Shown here one piece after another: positions 10,795 through 22,319 of a stretch of DNA of 64,000 nucleotides (positions are counted from its first letter, which is position 1; each line of letters begins with the position of its first letter). The notes below the pieces were generated by a model, which was not told the origin of the DNA, searched no databases, and saw only the letters and a program-made list of their open reading frames with translations. Source of the stretch: Plasmodiophora brassicae (taxonomy: Eukaryota > Endomyxa > Phytomyxea > Plasmodiophorida > Plasmodiophoridae). The stretch lies in contig JASFAU010000010.1 in NCBI GenBank assembly GCA_039704465.1, positions 1,178,001 to 1,242,000 of the forward strand, in the 5' to 3' direction. A program made the translations under genes and the position numbers.

Positions 10795-11748
10795 ATGGAC
10801 AGCGAGCCTTGTTCCGCCCATGGCATCATCGTGTCCGGGCGCGACGAGGTCCACGCCTACCGACGATCAGCGGCCGGTCGGGCGGTGGGGGCGGCGGTGC
10901 GGGACGCGGCGACCCTGTGGCGGCACACGCGCCACCTGCTGGACTGCTGCATGGGGGACGCGGGCGTCCCGCTACCGCACCGGTACCGGTACGTGGCCGA
11001 CCGGCTGCGTGCGATCCGCTCCGACATGACGCGGGCCGACGACGACCTGCGCCCTGTGGCGCCCGCCATTCTCCAGGCCATGATCCGATTCCGTCAGTAG
11101 GGCGTACCCGCGCCGAGCATCGCATCCGGCCAGCGGCACCAGGAAGGCCTGACTGAGCAACGTGCTGTGCGCCAGACGTATGCACCCGCGACGTCCTGCA
11201 CGACCGTATCGACCATGTCCTGAACGACGCCATGCTGGCCGACTGTATGGATCGCGTCGACCTGCTGGGCGGGGCGGACGCGGCCGGCGCCCGGCACAAG
11301 TGGCTGTACCTGCTGGGGACGGGCGCACGCCCCGGTGCCTGCCTCCTGCAGCGTACGTCGCCGACCGACGGCGACCTGCGTCAGGTACGCGCCACCCGCC
11401 ACGTCCTCGCCGGCCGTCTGTGCCCCTGCGACGACGACTGACCGGCCGTGCCTGCAGGTGGCCGTCGCCGTGCACACGCACGACTACGTGCGCTTCTTCG
11501 ACCTGGTCCGCCCCTGGCCGTACACCGACCTGGCCCTGCTGCTGCCGTTGCTGCGGCGCCTGCGGGCCGATGCCCGGCGTCGTATCGGGCGCGCGTACCG
11601 CCCGGCGGCCCCGGCCGCCCTCCTGGCCGCCTACGCCGGTGACGACGGCCGCGACCCGCTCCTCGTCGGACACCTGCCGTCGCCCCGTGACGACGACGGC
11701 GCCCAGCTGCACGACTACCTCGTGGGCGACAACGGCGACGCCTATTAG
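10795..11748 (+). CDS. SAC3/GANP-domain protein (SAC3D1-like)
   Basis: SAC3/GANP proteins act in mRNA export or, in the short SAC3D1 form, at centrosomes. Exons 10795-11092, 11176-11384 and 11458-11748 give 265 aa; an in-frame ATG at 10687 would add 36 residues. Visible motifs in family order: YRYVADRLRAIRSDM (PCI-like start), AMIRF/HVCTRDVLHDR joined by intron 1, KWLYLLGTG, and after intron 2 VHTHDYVRFFDLVRPWPYTDLA. The protein is short like SAC3D1 rather than yeast Sac3, so the export function is not implied. Overall similarity is moderate. Confidence 0.65.
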
Positions 11749-11891
11749 TCCCGGCGCGCCCGTCCAGCTCCTCAGTCCGCCCTGCAAACGTGTCGACATC
11801 GTCGTCATGATGGTCAGGCGCGATGTATTGCAATAGGGTCCGGATTCCGGCACACACGACGACGATGACGACGAGGGGAGGGCGCCGGCGA

Positions 11892-13916
11892 CTAGAAGAC
11901 GTACTGGTCGACGCGCACGCTGAAGGGCGGCGTCTTGACCTGCTTGCCGGTGCGCTGGTTCCAGACCTGGAAGGCCAGCGCCTCGTGCAGCTGGTGCAGG
12001 GGCATGTCGCCCAGGGCGACCTTGTAGCCGTGCGAGATGTCGCACGGGCGATCGCGCTGGAACTCGACCTGCGACAGGTGGCCGCGACCCTCCATGAAGA
12101 TCTGCCCGATGACGACCGGCTCCGCCTGCTGCTGGTCGTAGGCGTCGGCGTCGGCGGCACCGGCACCGGCACCGGGCGGCACGGCGACAACGTCGACCCG
12201 CATGGGCGAATCCGTGCAGGGCACGTCGCAGAGCGACAGGATCATGTGCTGGCGGATGGGTTCGGGGTAGAGTTCGACGCGGCAGGCGTCGCGCTGCTCG
12301 TCGTCGTCGGCCGCCGGTGGCATGGTCGGGGCGGGCGTCGGCGCCGGCGTCGACGCACCGTTCATCGTGAACTGCTGGATGCCCTTGCCGACCGACAGCG
12401 ACGACTTGCGCCCGGGCAGCGCCGACGTGCTGGACAGGACGCGGGGCGGCGTCGACGCGTTGTGCCAGCCGTACGTGGTGCCCAGCGAGAATTGCACGGA
12501 GGCGACGGCCATGCCCGGGGCGCCCGGCCGCCCGGGCTTCACGTCCGACCACGACGTGACGTTGTGCCCGATCCCCATCAGCTTCTTGCCGTCGGTGCCG
12601 CCCAGGTCGCCGGTCGTCAGCGTGACGCCGGGGGCGGTGGCACCGGCGCCGGCCCGCCCGCCCCGGCGCGCCGTCTGCGTCGCGGTCGGCCCAGGCAGGC
12701 CGTTGCCCTCGATCGTGCCGTCCAGGTCCTGTGTGTTGCCCGTGACGGGGACGGCGACGCCGTTCCACCCGTTCAGGGCGCCGGCCTTGCCGGGGACGCC
12801 GGCGCCCCAGCCGTCGCCGGGCGTCAGGCCCGTGTCGGCCGACAGGACCGCCCCGGGCACGTCGTCCGTGTGCGCGTCCTGCACGCTGCTGAACGTCATG
12901 CCGACGCCGGCCAGCGCCGGCACCGACCCGTTCCCGCCCGTGTTCGCCCCCGCCAGCGTCTGGTGCGTGCGCGCCGTCATGTCCCCCTCGGTGAACGAGT
13001 CGCCGACGCGCGCCAGCCCGTGCGACATCTTCAGGCCGACGGCGCCGTGCGCCCCGGTCGTCACGTTGATCGGCGCGTTCTCGACGTGGCCGTCGACGGG
13101 CGTGCCGGCGCCGGTGGGCGTTGGCGCACCGGTGCCGGTGCCGGTGCCGGTACCGGGCGGGCGCAGGTGCGCGCCGGCGTCCTGCTCCGGGTCCCAGCGG
13201 GTCGTGTCGGCGCAGGCCTGACGTCCCGAGAAGGGCCCGCGCATGCTGGTCAGCTGGCGGGTGGCCTCGGGCGGCAGGCGCGTGCTGGCGTCCGGGTTGT
13301 GCAGCGACCAGCGCCACCAGATGCGGTCGACGTTGGCGACGACGGCCCAGTAGAGCGGGTCGAGCGGCGCCGTGTCCATCTGGGCGCACCCGCCGCCCAC
13401 CGCGGCCAGCGCCGACTCGAACAGGTTCTCCAGCAGGATGGCCAGCAGGCCAAAGTCGAGCTGGGCGAACGCCATGCACTCGAGGTCGGCCAGCGCCTCG
13501 GTCGGGAACGGGGCGTACGGGCGCCGGTCGGCGACGTGCAGCGGGTTCGCCTCGAGCAGGCCGGCGCCGTCCTGTCCAGGGCACTGCGCGTCCAGGAACG
13601 CGGACGGGACGGCCGTCGTCGCAAAGTCCCAGTAGTGGACGGGCGCCTGCAGGGCGTCCTCCAGGCGGTGCAGGGCCTGGCGGTGCCACGGCAGGAACGC
13701 CGGCGACCCGTGCGCCGCCGTCGGGTCGCTGCCGATCTCGCGCAGCGCCCCGCTCTTCAGCACCGACGTGAAGTTGGCGCGGTACGCGGCCAGGGCCGAC
13801 GCCGACAGCGACGTCACCGACTGGCGCCGCCCGGCGAACGACGCGTCAGCAGGGGCGGCGCCCAGCAGCAGCAGCAGCAGGGCGCCCAGCACAGCAACGA
13901 CGGATGGGCGTTGCAT
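11892..13916 (-). CDS. secreted tyrosinase-fold protein lacking copper-B histidines
   Basis: Single exon, 674 aa, ATG at 13916. Signal peptide aa 1 to about 25 (leucine-rich core). The copper-A region keeps HGSPAFLPWHR (His69, His78) and HYWDF. The copper-B region has kept the scaffold DPLYWAVVANVDRIWWRW (aa 186-203) but the LHH of the family consensus DPxFWLHHxxVDRxW is AVV, and the upstream HNxxH position reads ENLFESAL with no histidine. A first copper-A histidine is also not evident. The enzyme should therefore be unable to bind a binuclear copper centre. Residues about 250-470 form a Gly/Thr/Pro-rich region including a GT repeat; the last 140 residues form a separate C-terminal domain ending VRVDQYVF. 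Confidence 0.75.
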   Translation of the reverse strand: MQRPSVVAVLGALLLLLLGAAPADASFAGRRQSVTSLSASALAAYRANFTSVLKSGALREIGSDPTAAHGSPAFLPWHRQALHRLEDALQAPVHYWDFATTAVPSAFLDAQCPGQDGAGLLEANPLHVADRRPYAPFPTEALADLECMAFAQLDFGLLAILLENLFESALAAVGGGCAQMDTAPLDPLYWAVVANVDRIWWRWSLHNPDASTRLPPEATRQLTSMRGPFSGRQACADTTRWDPEQDAGAHLRPPGTGTGTGTGAPTPTGAGTPVDGHVENAPINVTTGAHGAVGLKMSHGLARVGDSFTEGDMTARTHQTLAGANTGGNGSVPALAGVGMTFSSVQDAHTDDVPGAVLSADTGLTPGDGWGAGVPGKAGALNGWNGVAVPVTGNTQDLDGTIEGNGLPGPTATQTARRGGRAGAGATAPGVTLTTGDLGGTDGKKLMGIGHNVTSWSDVKPGRPGAPGMAVASVQFSLGTTYGWHNASTPPRVLSSTSALPGRKSSLSVGKGIQQFTMNGASTPAPTPAPTMPPAADDDEQRDACRVELYPEPIRQHMILSLCDVPCTDSPMRVDVVAVPPGAGAGAADADAYDQQQAEPVVIGQIFMEGRGHLSQVEFQRDRPCDISHGYKVALGDMPLHQLHEALAFQVWNQRTGKQVKTPPFSVRVDQYVF

Positions 13917-15587
13917 GTGAGCGTGTGTGTCTGTCGATGTGTTGGATGGTGTGGTGCGGCGACCCAGTCGACGACGAACCGGGTGCGCGTGATTTTCGTT
14001 CTGGGATCGGCGGCGACCTGCGCGGCCGGATGCCCCTGGCCCACACCGGGCCGTGACGTCACGGGCGAGGAATCACGGTGCCGGCCAGTGATGTCACGCC
14101 CCGCCCTCGGGTGTTGGCCGCATGTCGTGCGTCTGCGGCGGAACACCTGCCATCGTTATCCGGGTGTACCCACTACAGGCTGAAGTGCGATCATCTCCTG
14201 GCCATGTTCTTGTCAAGCCACGTGGACAAGAAGAGCGGTACGCATGCGGAAGCAAGCGCGTCAGCTGGCCAAAGCGTTGCAGGTTCTGTCATCATTTTAG
14301 AAACACAGTACCGGGTGTGTTACTTCCACCTGCTGACGGACGTCGTACCGGCTTCCAATGTGAACGCGTACGAAGACCTATTGTAATCTCTCTACCGTAT
14401 AGGTTTGGAGAAAACGCACCGGAGATATCGCAAGTTCTGCAGGATATCTACGACATGCATTTCACGTTTGTCCTGCTCGTCTTCGTTAAGAAGATCGCCC
14501 GAGCCACGAACGTATGGCGCACGTGAGGCGACGCCGGCGATCGGTTTGCCACCTACTTCCTGAGCTCTTCGTGCCCGGAAATCGCACACAGGCAGCGTAT
14601 TCTGACGATGGTCCGTGTGGCATACGGGCGTCGGTGTATGCTCAACAAACAAGGGCGTTGAGCAATTCAACGGCGAGTTTGGAAAGGTAATGGCTGGCCC
14701 TCTTGTAAGCAAATACAATAACTGATGTGAATTATGCAGGATGCGACGGAAAGGAAGCGCCTATGCATATTCCCATGTGGATCCTGGCGGCCGCGAATCT
14801 GATTCATCGCAATTGCCTGTACAATTTGCTGCAGAGTTCGCCCCGACCAAGGCGATGCTCAGTCATTGGGCATCCCTTGACCGCGCCGGCGTGTTCGACA
14901 TCCGCCGCGGGCGTCCCGACGGTGAACAGTGAGCTTATGTCGTAATGATATGGTAGGACTTCAATGAACGCGACATGGCGGACTGTTCAGAATATGCACG
15001 TTGGAGGTAGATAGTCCTACGCGGGACCATGAAGCATTACGAGCATTTCGAACGTGTCGTTATGCCGGTCGAAGGTTGGCAAACCCTAAGCCAACCTTCG
15101 TCTGGCATAACGACACGTTCGAAATTAAATGCTCGTAATGCTTCATGGCCCCGCGTAGGACTAAGCTCTCGGTCCAGCTGAAGGGCAAGGACAACTTCCT
15201 GGTTTGGGCGTCGTCATGCCAACGACCTGCACGACGCGGCAGCGGTTGAGCGCCGGCCGGGGTGCGCGATTGACAAACCGCCCGACAGGAGCGACCTGAC
15301 CACGGATCGGTAGGTTGGGCTTCTTTAGGGCCGCAATGATATGTACACAACATCCGAACTTATCAGCCAACGCACAGGGGCACCTGCGCGTTGGCTCATA
15401 GGGGGCGCGATATTAACTGACTGCCCGACAGGAGCTACTTGGCCGGGTATCGGAAGGTTGTGCAACTAGGGACCATCGGCAAACTGCTGGCGACCTACAC
15501 GACGCTGACGGTTGAGTTGGAGCCGCAACGCTCCGCGCGCGGGTGCGGAGTGTGAAGTCTACGCACTTTGCCACATAGGCTAAGGTG
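13917..15587. other. gene-poor region with a hairpin element
   Basis: About 1.7 kb with no supported gene. From about 14100 onward composition is less GC-rich than the flanking genes, which suggests old mobile or non-selected sequence. It contains the 152-bp inverted repeat listed separately. Short ORFs at 14078-14526 (+) show no recognisable domain. Confidence 0.45.
15012..15163. repeat. near-perfect inverted repeat (hairpin or MITE-like element)
   Basis: Left arm 15012-15080 and right arm 15089-15163 are reverse complements with only a few mismatches or small gaps, separated by an 8-base loop. Both arms contain the same tagtcctacgcggg end and a central tcgaacgtgtcgttatgcc block. The size and symmetry fit a foldback/MITE remnant or a structured RNA. 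No transposase is nearby. Confidence 0.85.
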
Positions 15588-15845
15588 GGATGCGCCAGTC
15601 TCTGGGTAGGGCGTACCAGTTTCTGGGTCGATAGCACCAGTACTGGCTGGGTGGAATAGCACCAGTCTCTGGGTGGAGTGCACCAGTCTCTGGGTGGGGT
15701 GCACCAGTCTCTGGGTGAAGTACCCCAGGTTTTGGGTGGAGTGCACCAGCTTCTGGGTGCTGAATCCCAATTGGGCACCGCGCGACCTGTTTGGGTGAAA
15801 AGTCTGGATGTTGCATCCCAGGCTCTAGGTGCGAAGTACCAAATA
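15588..15845. repeat. 21-bp minisatellite
   Basis: At least eight units of about 21 bases with the pattern gcaccagtctctgggtggagt. Units at about 15661-15722 are almost identical, and those at the edges are degraded. Because the unit is a multiple of three, the minus strand reads as an open heptapeptide repeat of the type HPETGAx. No start codon context or homologous protein supports coding. Confidence 0.85.
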
Positions 15846-15947
15846 TTGGGTACCCCAACCTTTTCGTCGGTTTCGCTATATGGCTGCGCGTTCTGTATTT
15901 GAATACATAGCGACGACGACGACGAACGACGGCGACGACGACGACAA

Positions 15948-18900
15948 CTAGTGGATTGCGTTGAAGACCGCGGTGACCTGGTCGTAGTCGAATGCGACCA
16001 GGGCGTGCTGCAGGTCGGGCAGGCGCTGCTGGACGGGGCGGCCCAGCAGGCGGTGCACGTCGACGAACAGGTCGGTGAGCATCGTGCGCAGGAAGTCCAG
16101 GTGGCGCGGCGCCACGGCCACGTCGCGCTGGATGTCGTCCGCGTGCGCCAGGATGTCGACGTACTCGGGCGACAGGTACCGCAGGCAGGCGTCCTCGCCC
16201 TGCACAGACGCGCGATCAGCGAACCGATGCCCGGGGGCGTCAACGGGCGCAGGCCGCTGGCGTGCGCACCTCCTGCGTCACGATCTCCTTCAGGGCGGCC
16301 ACCTTGCCGACCTTGGACGCCAGCGACGTGTGGCACCGGACCTTAGGGCCGATACGCTCGACGAGCGACATGACGGACGACGCGTCTAGGTCGACGTCCA
16401 TCGTGAACGGCACCTTGGCGAGCGTGGCTTCCTGCCCAGGAACGTGTCGATCAGTACGAGTCCGGGGCACGCCTCCACCCGGGACGCACCTTGGAGATCA
16501 CCTCCCGGATGATGGAGATCGTGCTACAGGAATCGGACGTGAACGTCGCCTCGCCCTTCCTGCACAGCAGACCCCGTCATCAATCAGGCAGGCAGTGGGC
16601 GACCTGGCGCTGCCGGCGACGTACTGGTACTGGCAGGTCAGGTGCGACCCGAGGAACACGTTGCGGTACGTCAGGCGCACGTCCGACTGCGACACGTGCC
16701 CGGACACGTCGGGCAGGCACTGTCCCACCCAGCCGTGCATCTGGGTGCGCTCCCGTTAGACAGCGTGCCTTCACCGTCCGCGCGTGCCGCCCGTACCTGG
16801 GCCAGCGTGAACGACCCGCGGAATCGGATGCTGTTCATGGCGAACTTGGACGGCGGCAGGGACGGCACCTTCTCGTGCAGCGACAACGGCTTGATCGGTA
16901 TCGTGACGGTCTGCACGTGTTACGCGTGAGCGGGTGTGCGGGTGCGGGGGGCGGTCTGTGGGGACCCAGGGCACCCATGGACGCACCTGGGCAGTCTTTG
17001 GGTACAACTTCGGTATGATGCAGATCCTCAGGTCGCCGGACCGCCCTTCCAGCGTCCTGATCTGCAGGGTGGCGCGATTGCAGGAGTCCACCGGGCGCAG
17101 CGTCGCCAGCATCTCGCCCTCTGGTGCCACCGCCCCGATTAGAGCAACCCGTAAACGCTGTGCCGCCCGTCCGGCCGGTTACCATGGTCGCTGGGCGACG
17201 TGCTGACGATGGCCGACGAATTCAGGATCATCACTGATCGCAGCAGCTGTCACCGAACAGGGGGGCACAACGCTGCCGAGCGTTGCGTTGCGTACCGGTG
17301 ACATCGGATCTCAGGGCGACGACGTCGATGGGCATCTCGATCTCGATGGCCAGGACGTAGGCGCCCAGGTCGGGATCCAGGCGGAACGTCTGCTGCACGT
17401 GGAACTGCGTCTCGACGGCCACCAGCTCGTTGCTCTGCTGCTGGTACGCCGCCCGCCTGCCGTTCAGCTGCTTCGTCACGTCGTCGAGCTGCGCCCTGAC
17501 GGCGGCGATCTCGGCGGCCAGGCGCGGGTCGCCGCCTGCGCCCGCCTGCAAAGGTGCCGCGCTTGACGATGCGCTTCGCAGCAGCGGGCCCGCGCCGATG
17601 ATGCTCGGCGTGCGCTTGGACGACGACGACGACGACGGGTCGGTCGTGCGGGACGGCGCCCGGCGCAGCAGGGTGACGGCGCCGTCGTACGTGACGACAA
17701 CGACCTCGTGGAAGGCCACGGACGTGATGTGCCCGGCGTCCAGGGCGCTGATCGACCCCGGGAACACGGTCCTGTACGCCGGGATCAGCGTCGACCCTGT
17801 AAAAGATGGCCACGTGCGCACACGCCCCTGGTCAGTGCACACGGGCGCGCGTCGGCGTCGCTGTACGTACCCGTCGTGCCGTTCTCCCACGTGTACACGG
17901 CGACGGTGCCGCAATCGAACCCCACGACGACGTCGTCGCCGCCCGTCTGCACATCGGGCACGCGCAGCGACGATCAGTGGCGGCGAGGACAACGGGTGCG
18001 CGACACCGACGTTGCTGAGGTCGGTGTGCGTCATGCAGGTGACGGCGCCGTGCCGGGTCTCGAACAGGAAGTCCTGGCGCAGGAGCGTGCCGCCCGCGCC
18101 CATCAGCACCTGACCTGCAACACGCCCATGTTCGCATGCTGTGCAAGGCGACCGGTGTCAGGCACCTACCTAGCTGGCCGCGCGACGTCCCGAACAGGAT
18201 GCGCCGCACGCCCCTGTAGACCGAGTCGCCGTCCAGCGCCGTTGCTGTTGTCGTTGCCGTCGACACGGGCGCTTCGTACGATCCTGGAGACACGCACGGT
18301 CACCATGACGGCCACCTGGGGGCAACGATCATCTGCGGGGCGTACCTGGCGTCGGGTACGCCATCACCTGGGTGACCGGGGCGCAGACGGCCATCTCGCT
18401 GACCAGGTTCGCGCCTGATCAGGACGCACGTCGCCCCCAGGGGACGGGCGCCGGTCAGTACGCCCCATCCGCCACGCGACGCCCCAACCGGGTTTACCAT
18501 TGACGACGCGGATATGGCTGTCCTGGCAGGCCAGGACCGCGAGCAGGCCGGCCGGCGGGGACGCGCCGTCGGCGTCAAACTCGATCGTGAAGTGGTTGAT
18601 GACGTCGTCGCACATGAAGAAGGCGGTGTCGACGCAGTTGTCGAACCGGTTCAGGACGTATTCGCCCGACGCCCATATCGTGACGTTGTCGACGACCATG
18701 TGCCGGATGTCCTGGACGCGACGCGTTCGGTGGGTGACACTGACGACGACACAGACGACGACGACGACGACGGGCACCTACCTCGTTCAGCGTCGTCGCG
18801 AACTTGAAGAACTCCTTGCCGTTCTTCTTCACGCCGACCACCGTGTGCCCGTAGGCGATGAACACCTTGTCCTTGTGCGCCCGGGGCCCGCCCAGCGCCA

Positions 18901-19185
18901 GCGCCGTCACCTCGCGTTCGCCCGGCGGCGTCCTGAAGATGTGCTGTGGCAGACGTGTTTAGCGGGTCGCCAGGCCTGGGGGAAATCGGGGGCGGGCGCG
19001 CGTGTGTGCCCCGGACGCACCTCGACATTGGCCGGGTTCGTCAGACGCCAGCAGGCGACGACGCCGGCCCGGTCGCCGGCCACGACCTTCTGCTCCTTGT
19101 GGGCCGCCGATGGCAGGACGGCCATGGCGTTGCGCACGGCCGACGACGCCTGCCCGACGGCGCATGGCGTCTGCTGGATATCCAT
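15948..19185 (-). CDS. BBS7: Bardet-Biedl syndrome 7 protein (BBSome subunit)
   Basis: BBSome subunit that carries membrane proteins in cilia. Fifteen exons on the minus strand: 19185-19021, 18943-18782, 18711-18498, 18414-18346, 18283-18170, 18114-18011, 17946-17871, 17796-17296, 17233-17183, 17120-16987, 16910-16797, 16740-16625, 16559-16490, 16431-16270, 16199-15948. They give 767 aa, close to the family length (about 715). Matches include QKVVAGDRAGVVACW and VLACQDSHIRVVNG (beta-propeller), ILFGTSRGQL, a coiled coil in exon 8, IPIKPLSLHEK, ISK/EATLAKVPF across an intron, and LSPEYVDILAHADD near the C-terminus. The 14 introns are 55-83 nt. The start ATG at 19185 is tentative because a further 5' exon is possible. 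Confidence 0.93.
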
Positions 19186-19494
19186 CCGGCGATGCACGCC
19201 AACCGTCCCCAGGGGGCAGCGCGCGCCCGATTCGGCAACGTGTTGTGGCGATCGACGACGAGTGTGACTCACAGAGAGAGGCGGAGGGCGGCCACCTGCC
19301 TAGAGGCGCCCGCCGCTCGGGTCGTACCGTGCCCTGGTAACGGGGCGGGCGGCTGATACATGCACCCGAACGTGACGAGGGCGACTCTCCAGCGTATCGC
19401 CGGACGCTGACGTGCCCTGCCTGATGGACGGAACCGTGGCGAGCGTATGACGTGTTTAGTGCTGAGCGAAACGAGCTGGTGCGCGCCCCGGTCG
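19186..19494. other. intergenic between BBS7 and the first lectin-like paralogue
   Basis: 309 bases; BBS7 starts on the right-hand side of its own gene, so this is its upstream region and the 3' flank of the next minus-strand gene. No motif is claimed. Confidence 0.4.
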
Positions 19495-22319
19495 TCAGTC
19501 GGCGACATTGGCCATGGCGTCGTCGGACGTCAGCGTGGCATCGTCGACCTCGGGCACCATCCCATGTGGACTGCGCCCCGGCAGGACGCGGGCAGGCATG
19601 GGCGCCAGCGTGTCGTTGTCGTCCGTCGTGGACGACGACGACCATGTCGTGGCGGCCGCCTGGGGCGTCGTTGTTGGCGACGTCCTCCAGTGCCATGGCC
19701 GCTTCTGCCAGGCGTGATCCGGTTGTCGTCGCTGATCATCGAACGCCGCCGAGGCGCCGCCCGACGACACCAGACTGCTGATCGCGAACGTCGGGAAGGG
19801 CGCCGGCTGCTGCTGCTGCTGCTGCTGCTGCTGGGGCATCGTGTAGGGCGCCAGGACGGCTCCCGGCTGGGCGTACGCCGGGTACCGCTCCGGCGAGTAC
19901 GCGACCGCCGTCAGCGGTTGAACGGGGTGCATGGTCGCCGGCGATGTCATGAACGACCGCAGTACTGGAGCGGGTGATGAGCCGGGGGCCGAGCGCTGAC
20001 GCCGACCGACGTAGGCGATGGCGAGCAGCAGCACGAGCAGGACGCCGACCAGCGTGGTCAGTAGCATTGCCGTGAACGTCCATGATGCCAGGAGCGACGG
20101 TGACGACGTGCCGCCAGGCCCGGGTCTGTTGGCGTCGGTCGCCGGCTGGAGGCAGGTCTGCGGGTCGGCCGTCGCCGGGCCGAATACGCCCAGCGAGCAC
20201 TGCCGCAGGTCGACCAGGTCGACGCGAGCCCGCACGTTCGGGTCAATGGTCGCCGTCAGCCGGTCCAGGATCAGGTCGGCGTACAGCGTCGTCGAGGCCG
20301 GCGCGGCGAACGCGTTGACCAGGGCGACGGCCACGTTGGCCATCTCGGTCAGGTTGCCCGGCGATGCCGTCGGCAACAGCAGGAACGTGATCGTCGACTG
20401 GTCGGCGTTGGCCGTCAGGTGCACGCCCGTGAACCGTGTCGCTGGCAGGCCCGTCGACAGGGCCAGGGCGCGGATGAGGTCGCGCGGCAGGGCCACGTTG
20501 ACCTCGCTGGAGGTGTACGTGGACGTGCCCAGGCGTGCCGCCACCGTGAACCTGGTCAGAACACGCAGATCGTCAGCGCGGCGTACACTGGCCGGAACGC
20601 CATGGCTTGCGAACGTGTCTTACTGGCAGGCTTTGAACACCGCCCCGATGGGCAGCGTCGCGTACGACGGCGTCGGCGTCGTTGTCGTCGTGGCGACCGC
20701 GACTGTGGCCTTTCGTGACGCCGATCGGATTGCGATACCGTTCCTGGCCCGGGAGGCGAGCGTGGTCGAAGCGGGTCTCGGTTGCTGCTGGGAATATCGG
20801 GGTCTGGCCAGGGTGCCCGTTCGACCAGCTGGGCTGGCGGATCCGGGCAGAGGGTACGGGGACATGGCCGACGACGACGTCGACGAGCGCTGACCGCCGC
20901 CCCCAATGTTCCGTATGGAGAACCATTTCCATTCGGTCTGCTGGGCGCTGTCCACTGGACTCGTCAGCGACAGCGTGCACGTCTGCGCCAGAGCGTGTCG
21001 CCCGTCAGGTGATCGGACCAGCGGTACACGCGTGGCACACGTGGGTACGTGCTGACCTTGCCAGGCGTGATCAGGTTGGCAGTGTATCCCGGGTAACTGC
21101 CCTGATCCGAGTAATTGCATGGGTACGTGGACAGCGTGAAGGGATCAACCGTGGGCCAGTCATTGGCGTCGGTACGGGTCAGGACCTGCTGCCACGTCCC
21201 TGGACGGTCGCCAGGAGTCAGCTAGCGTCGGGTCTCCCGGCGAACGCAGACGACGGCCGGGGGACTGACCTCCGTTGACACCTTCAGTGTAGTCCACGTA
21301 CAGGTCGACCTGGACAGTGCTGACGACATGCGCGTCAGACGCGCGATATGCCCACCTCTCCTGCCGCGGTCGCTTCGCGGTGCAGGGTACCTTCGGTTGA
21401 GAGCGCTGCGCACGACCATCTTCATGCCGACGAACTTGTCCACCAATGCCGAATAGGGAATGGATGATGCTGCCGTCCTGGTCGTTTTCGACTACGCCGG
21501 TAAACAGCAACGACCGCAGCGATGTCAGAGGCAAGGTTCCGAAGGGCCGAACGTGGTACAGGGATTCCCTACATAGTAACTTTGCAGGTATCGTTTCTGA
21601 AGGGCGAACTGTCTGTGGACATTGTCGGTCGAGCACCGGGTCATGCGCGTAACGACACCAACCTGGATTGGAAGTACGCCTTCACCACGTAACCTCGGAA
21701 GGAGCACGGATCTGGCCACATCAACGACAACATTGAGACGTCGAAATATTCACGTCCGGCTGCCTGGCCGGCATTAGTCGCAACGCTGTACCCGAAGAGG
21801 ATCCGCCGCCAAAGCGCGCCTGCAGGGTGAGTGCGCTGTACGACGTTCCGTTGAGACCGCCTGGACTTCGAGCGTACGCCGTCAGTTCGACGTCCGCCCA
21901 CCCGTACTTCGTGTTCGTGACGGAAAACTCTGGTCCACCTGTGCCGTTACCATCAGGTCACCATATGCATTCGCAGTGGATGAGCGATAATCTGCAATAC
22001 CCGAGAGCGTCATGACGCCACCGGCCAGGGTTGCCAGCCCAGTCCCGCGTAGACGGGACCGGCTGTCCACCGGATCAACGCCGCTGGACGCTATGGACCG
22101 GTTCGTTGTCCATGATGCGTACCACGACATGTCGTCGTTCACTGTCGCGTACAGCATTCGTATTCCGTCTGGCCCCAGCGACGTGCTTGCTGCTGTTGCC
22201 GCTCCAGTCGATCGGGCTCCTATCGCACTGGTCGGCGTGGTTGTCCCCAGGGCACCGGTCATCGCAGTGCCAACGAGCAGGACCACTGTGAACACGCCCT
22301 GCGGATCAAGCCGGGGCAT
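19495..22319 (-). CDS. single-pass membrane protein with lectin-like ectodomain, paralogue 1
   Basis: Multi-exon gene. First exon from the ATG at 22319 (signal peptide GVFTVVLLVGTAMTG) to about 22005; last exon 20551-19495 after a 72-nt intron (20552-20623). The ectodomain resembles concanavalin A-like or polysaccharide-lyase-like beta-sandwich modules: LGPDGIRMLY, NDDMSWY, TKYGWADVELTAYAR, LYVDYTEG, then EWKWFSIRNIGG. The last exon carries a second conserved module (RFTGVHLTANADQSTITF), one membrane helix (MLLTTLVGVLLVLLLAIAYV) and a cytoplasmic tail with nine glutamines and PGRSPHGMVPEVDDATLTSD near the end. Middle exons were not all placed. Ligand and function are unknown; an adhesion or carbohydrate sensing role is inference. 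Confidence 0.65.
19807..19833. repeat. CTG/CAG repeat coding poly-glutamine
   Basis: Nine CTG units (CAG on the coding minus strand) in the cytoplasmic tail of lectin-like paralogue 1. Paralogue 2 lacks the run and paralogue 3 has only a short one, so it expanded after duplication. Confidence 0.9.

Noticed and set aside
10972..13689. 905-codon open frame on the minus strand overlapping the tyrosinase-like gene in another frame
   Set aside because: Its translation is Arg/Gly/Pro-rich noise caused by GC-rich codons; the 674-codon frame has the signal peptide and domain motifs.
11823..14183. 786-codon open frame on the plus strand, fully antisense to the tyrosinase-like gene
   Set aside because: No domain pattern; GC-biased genes commonly leave the antisense frame open.
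15588..15845. CRISPR-like array
   Set aside because: Units are contiguous 21-bp tandem copies without spacers, in nuclear eukaryotic DNA.
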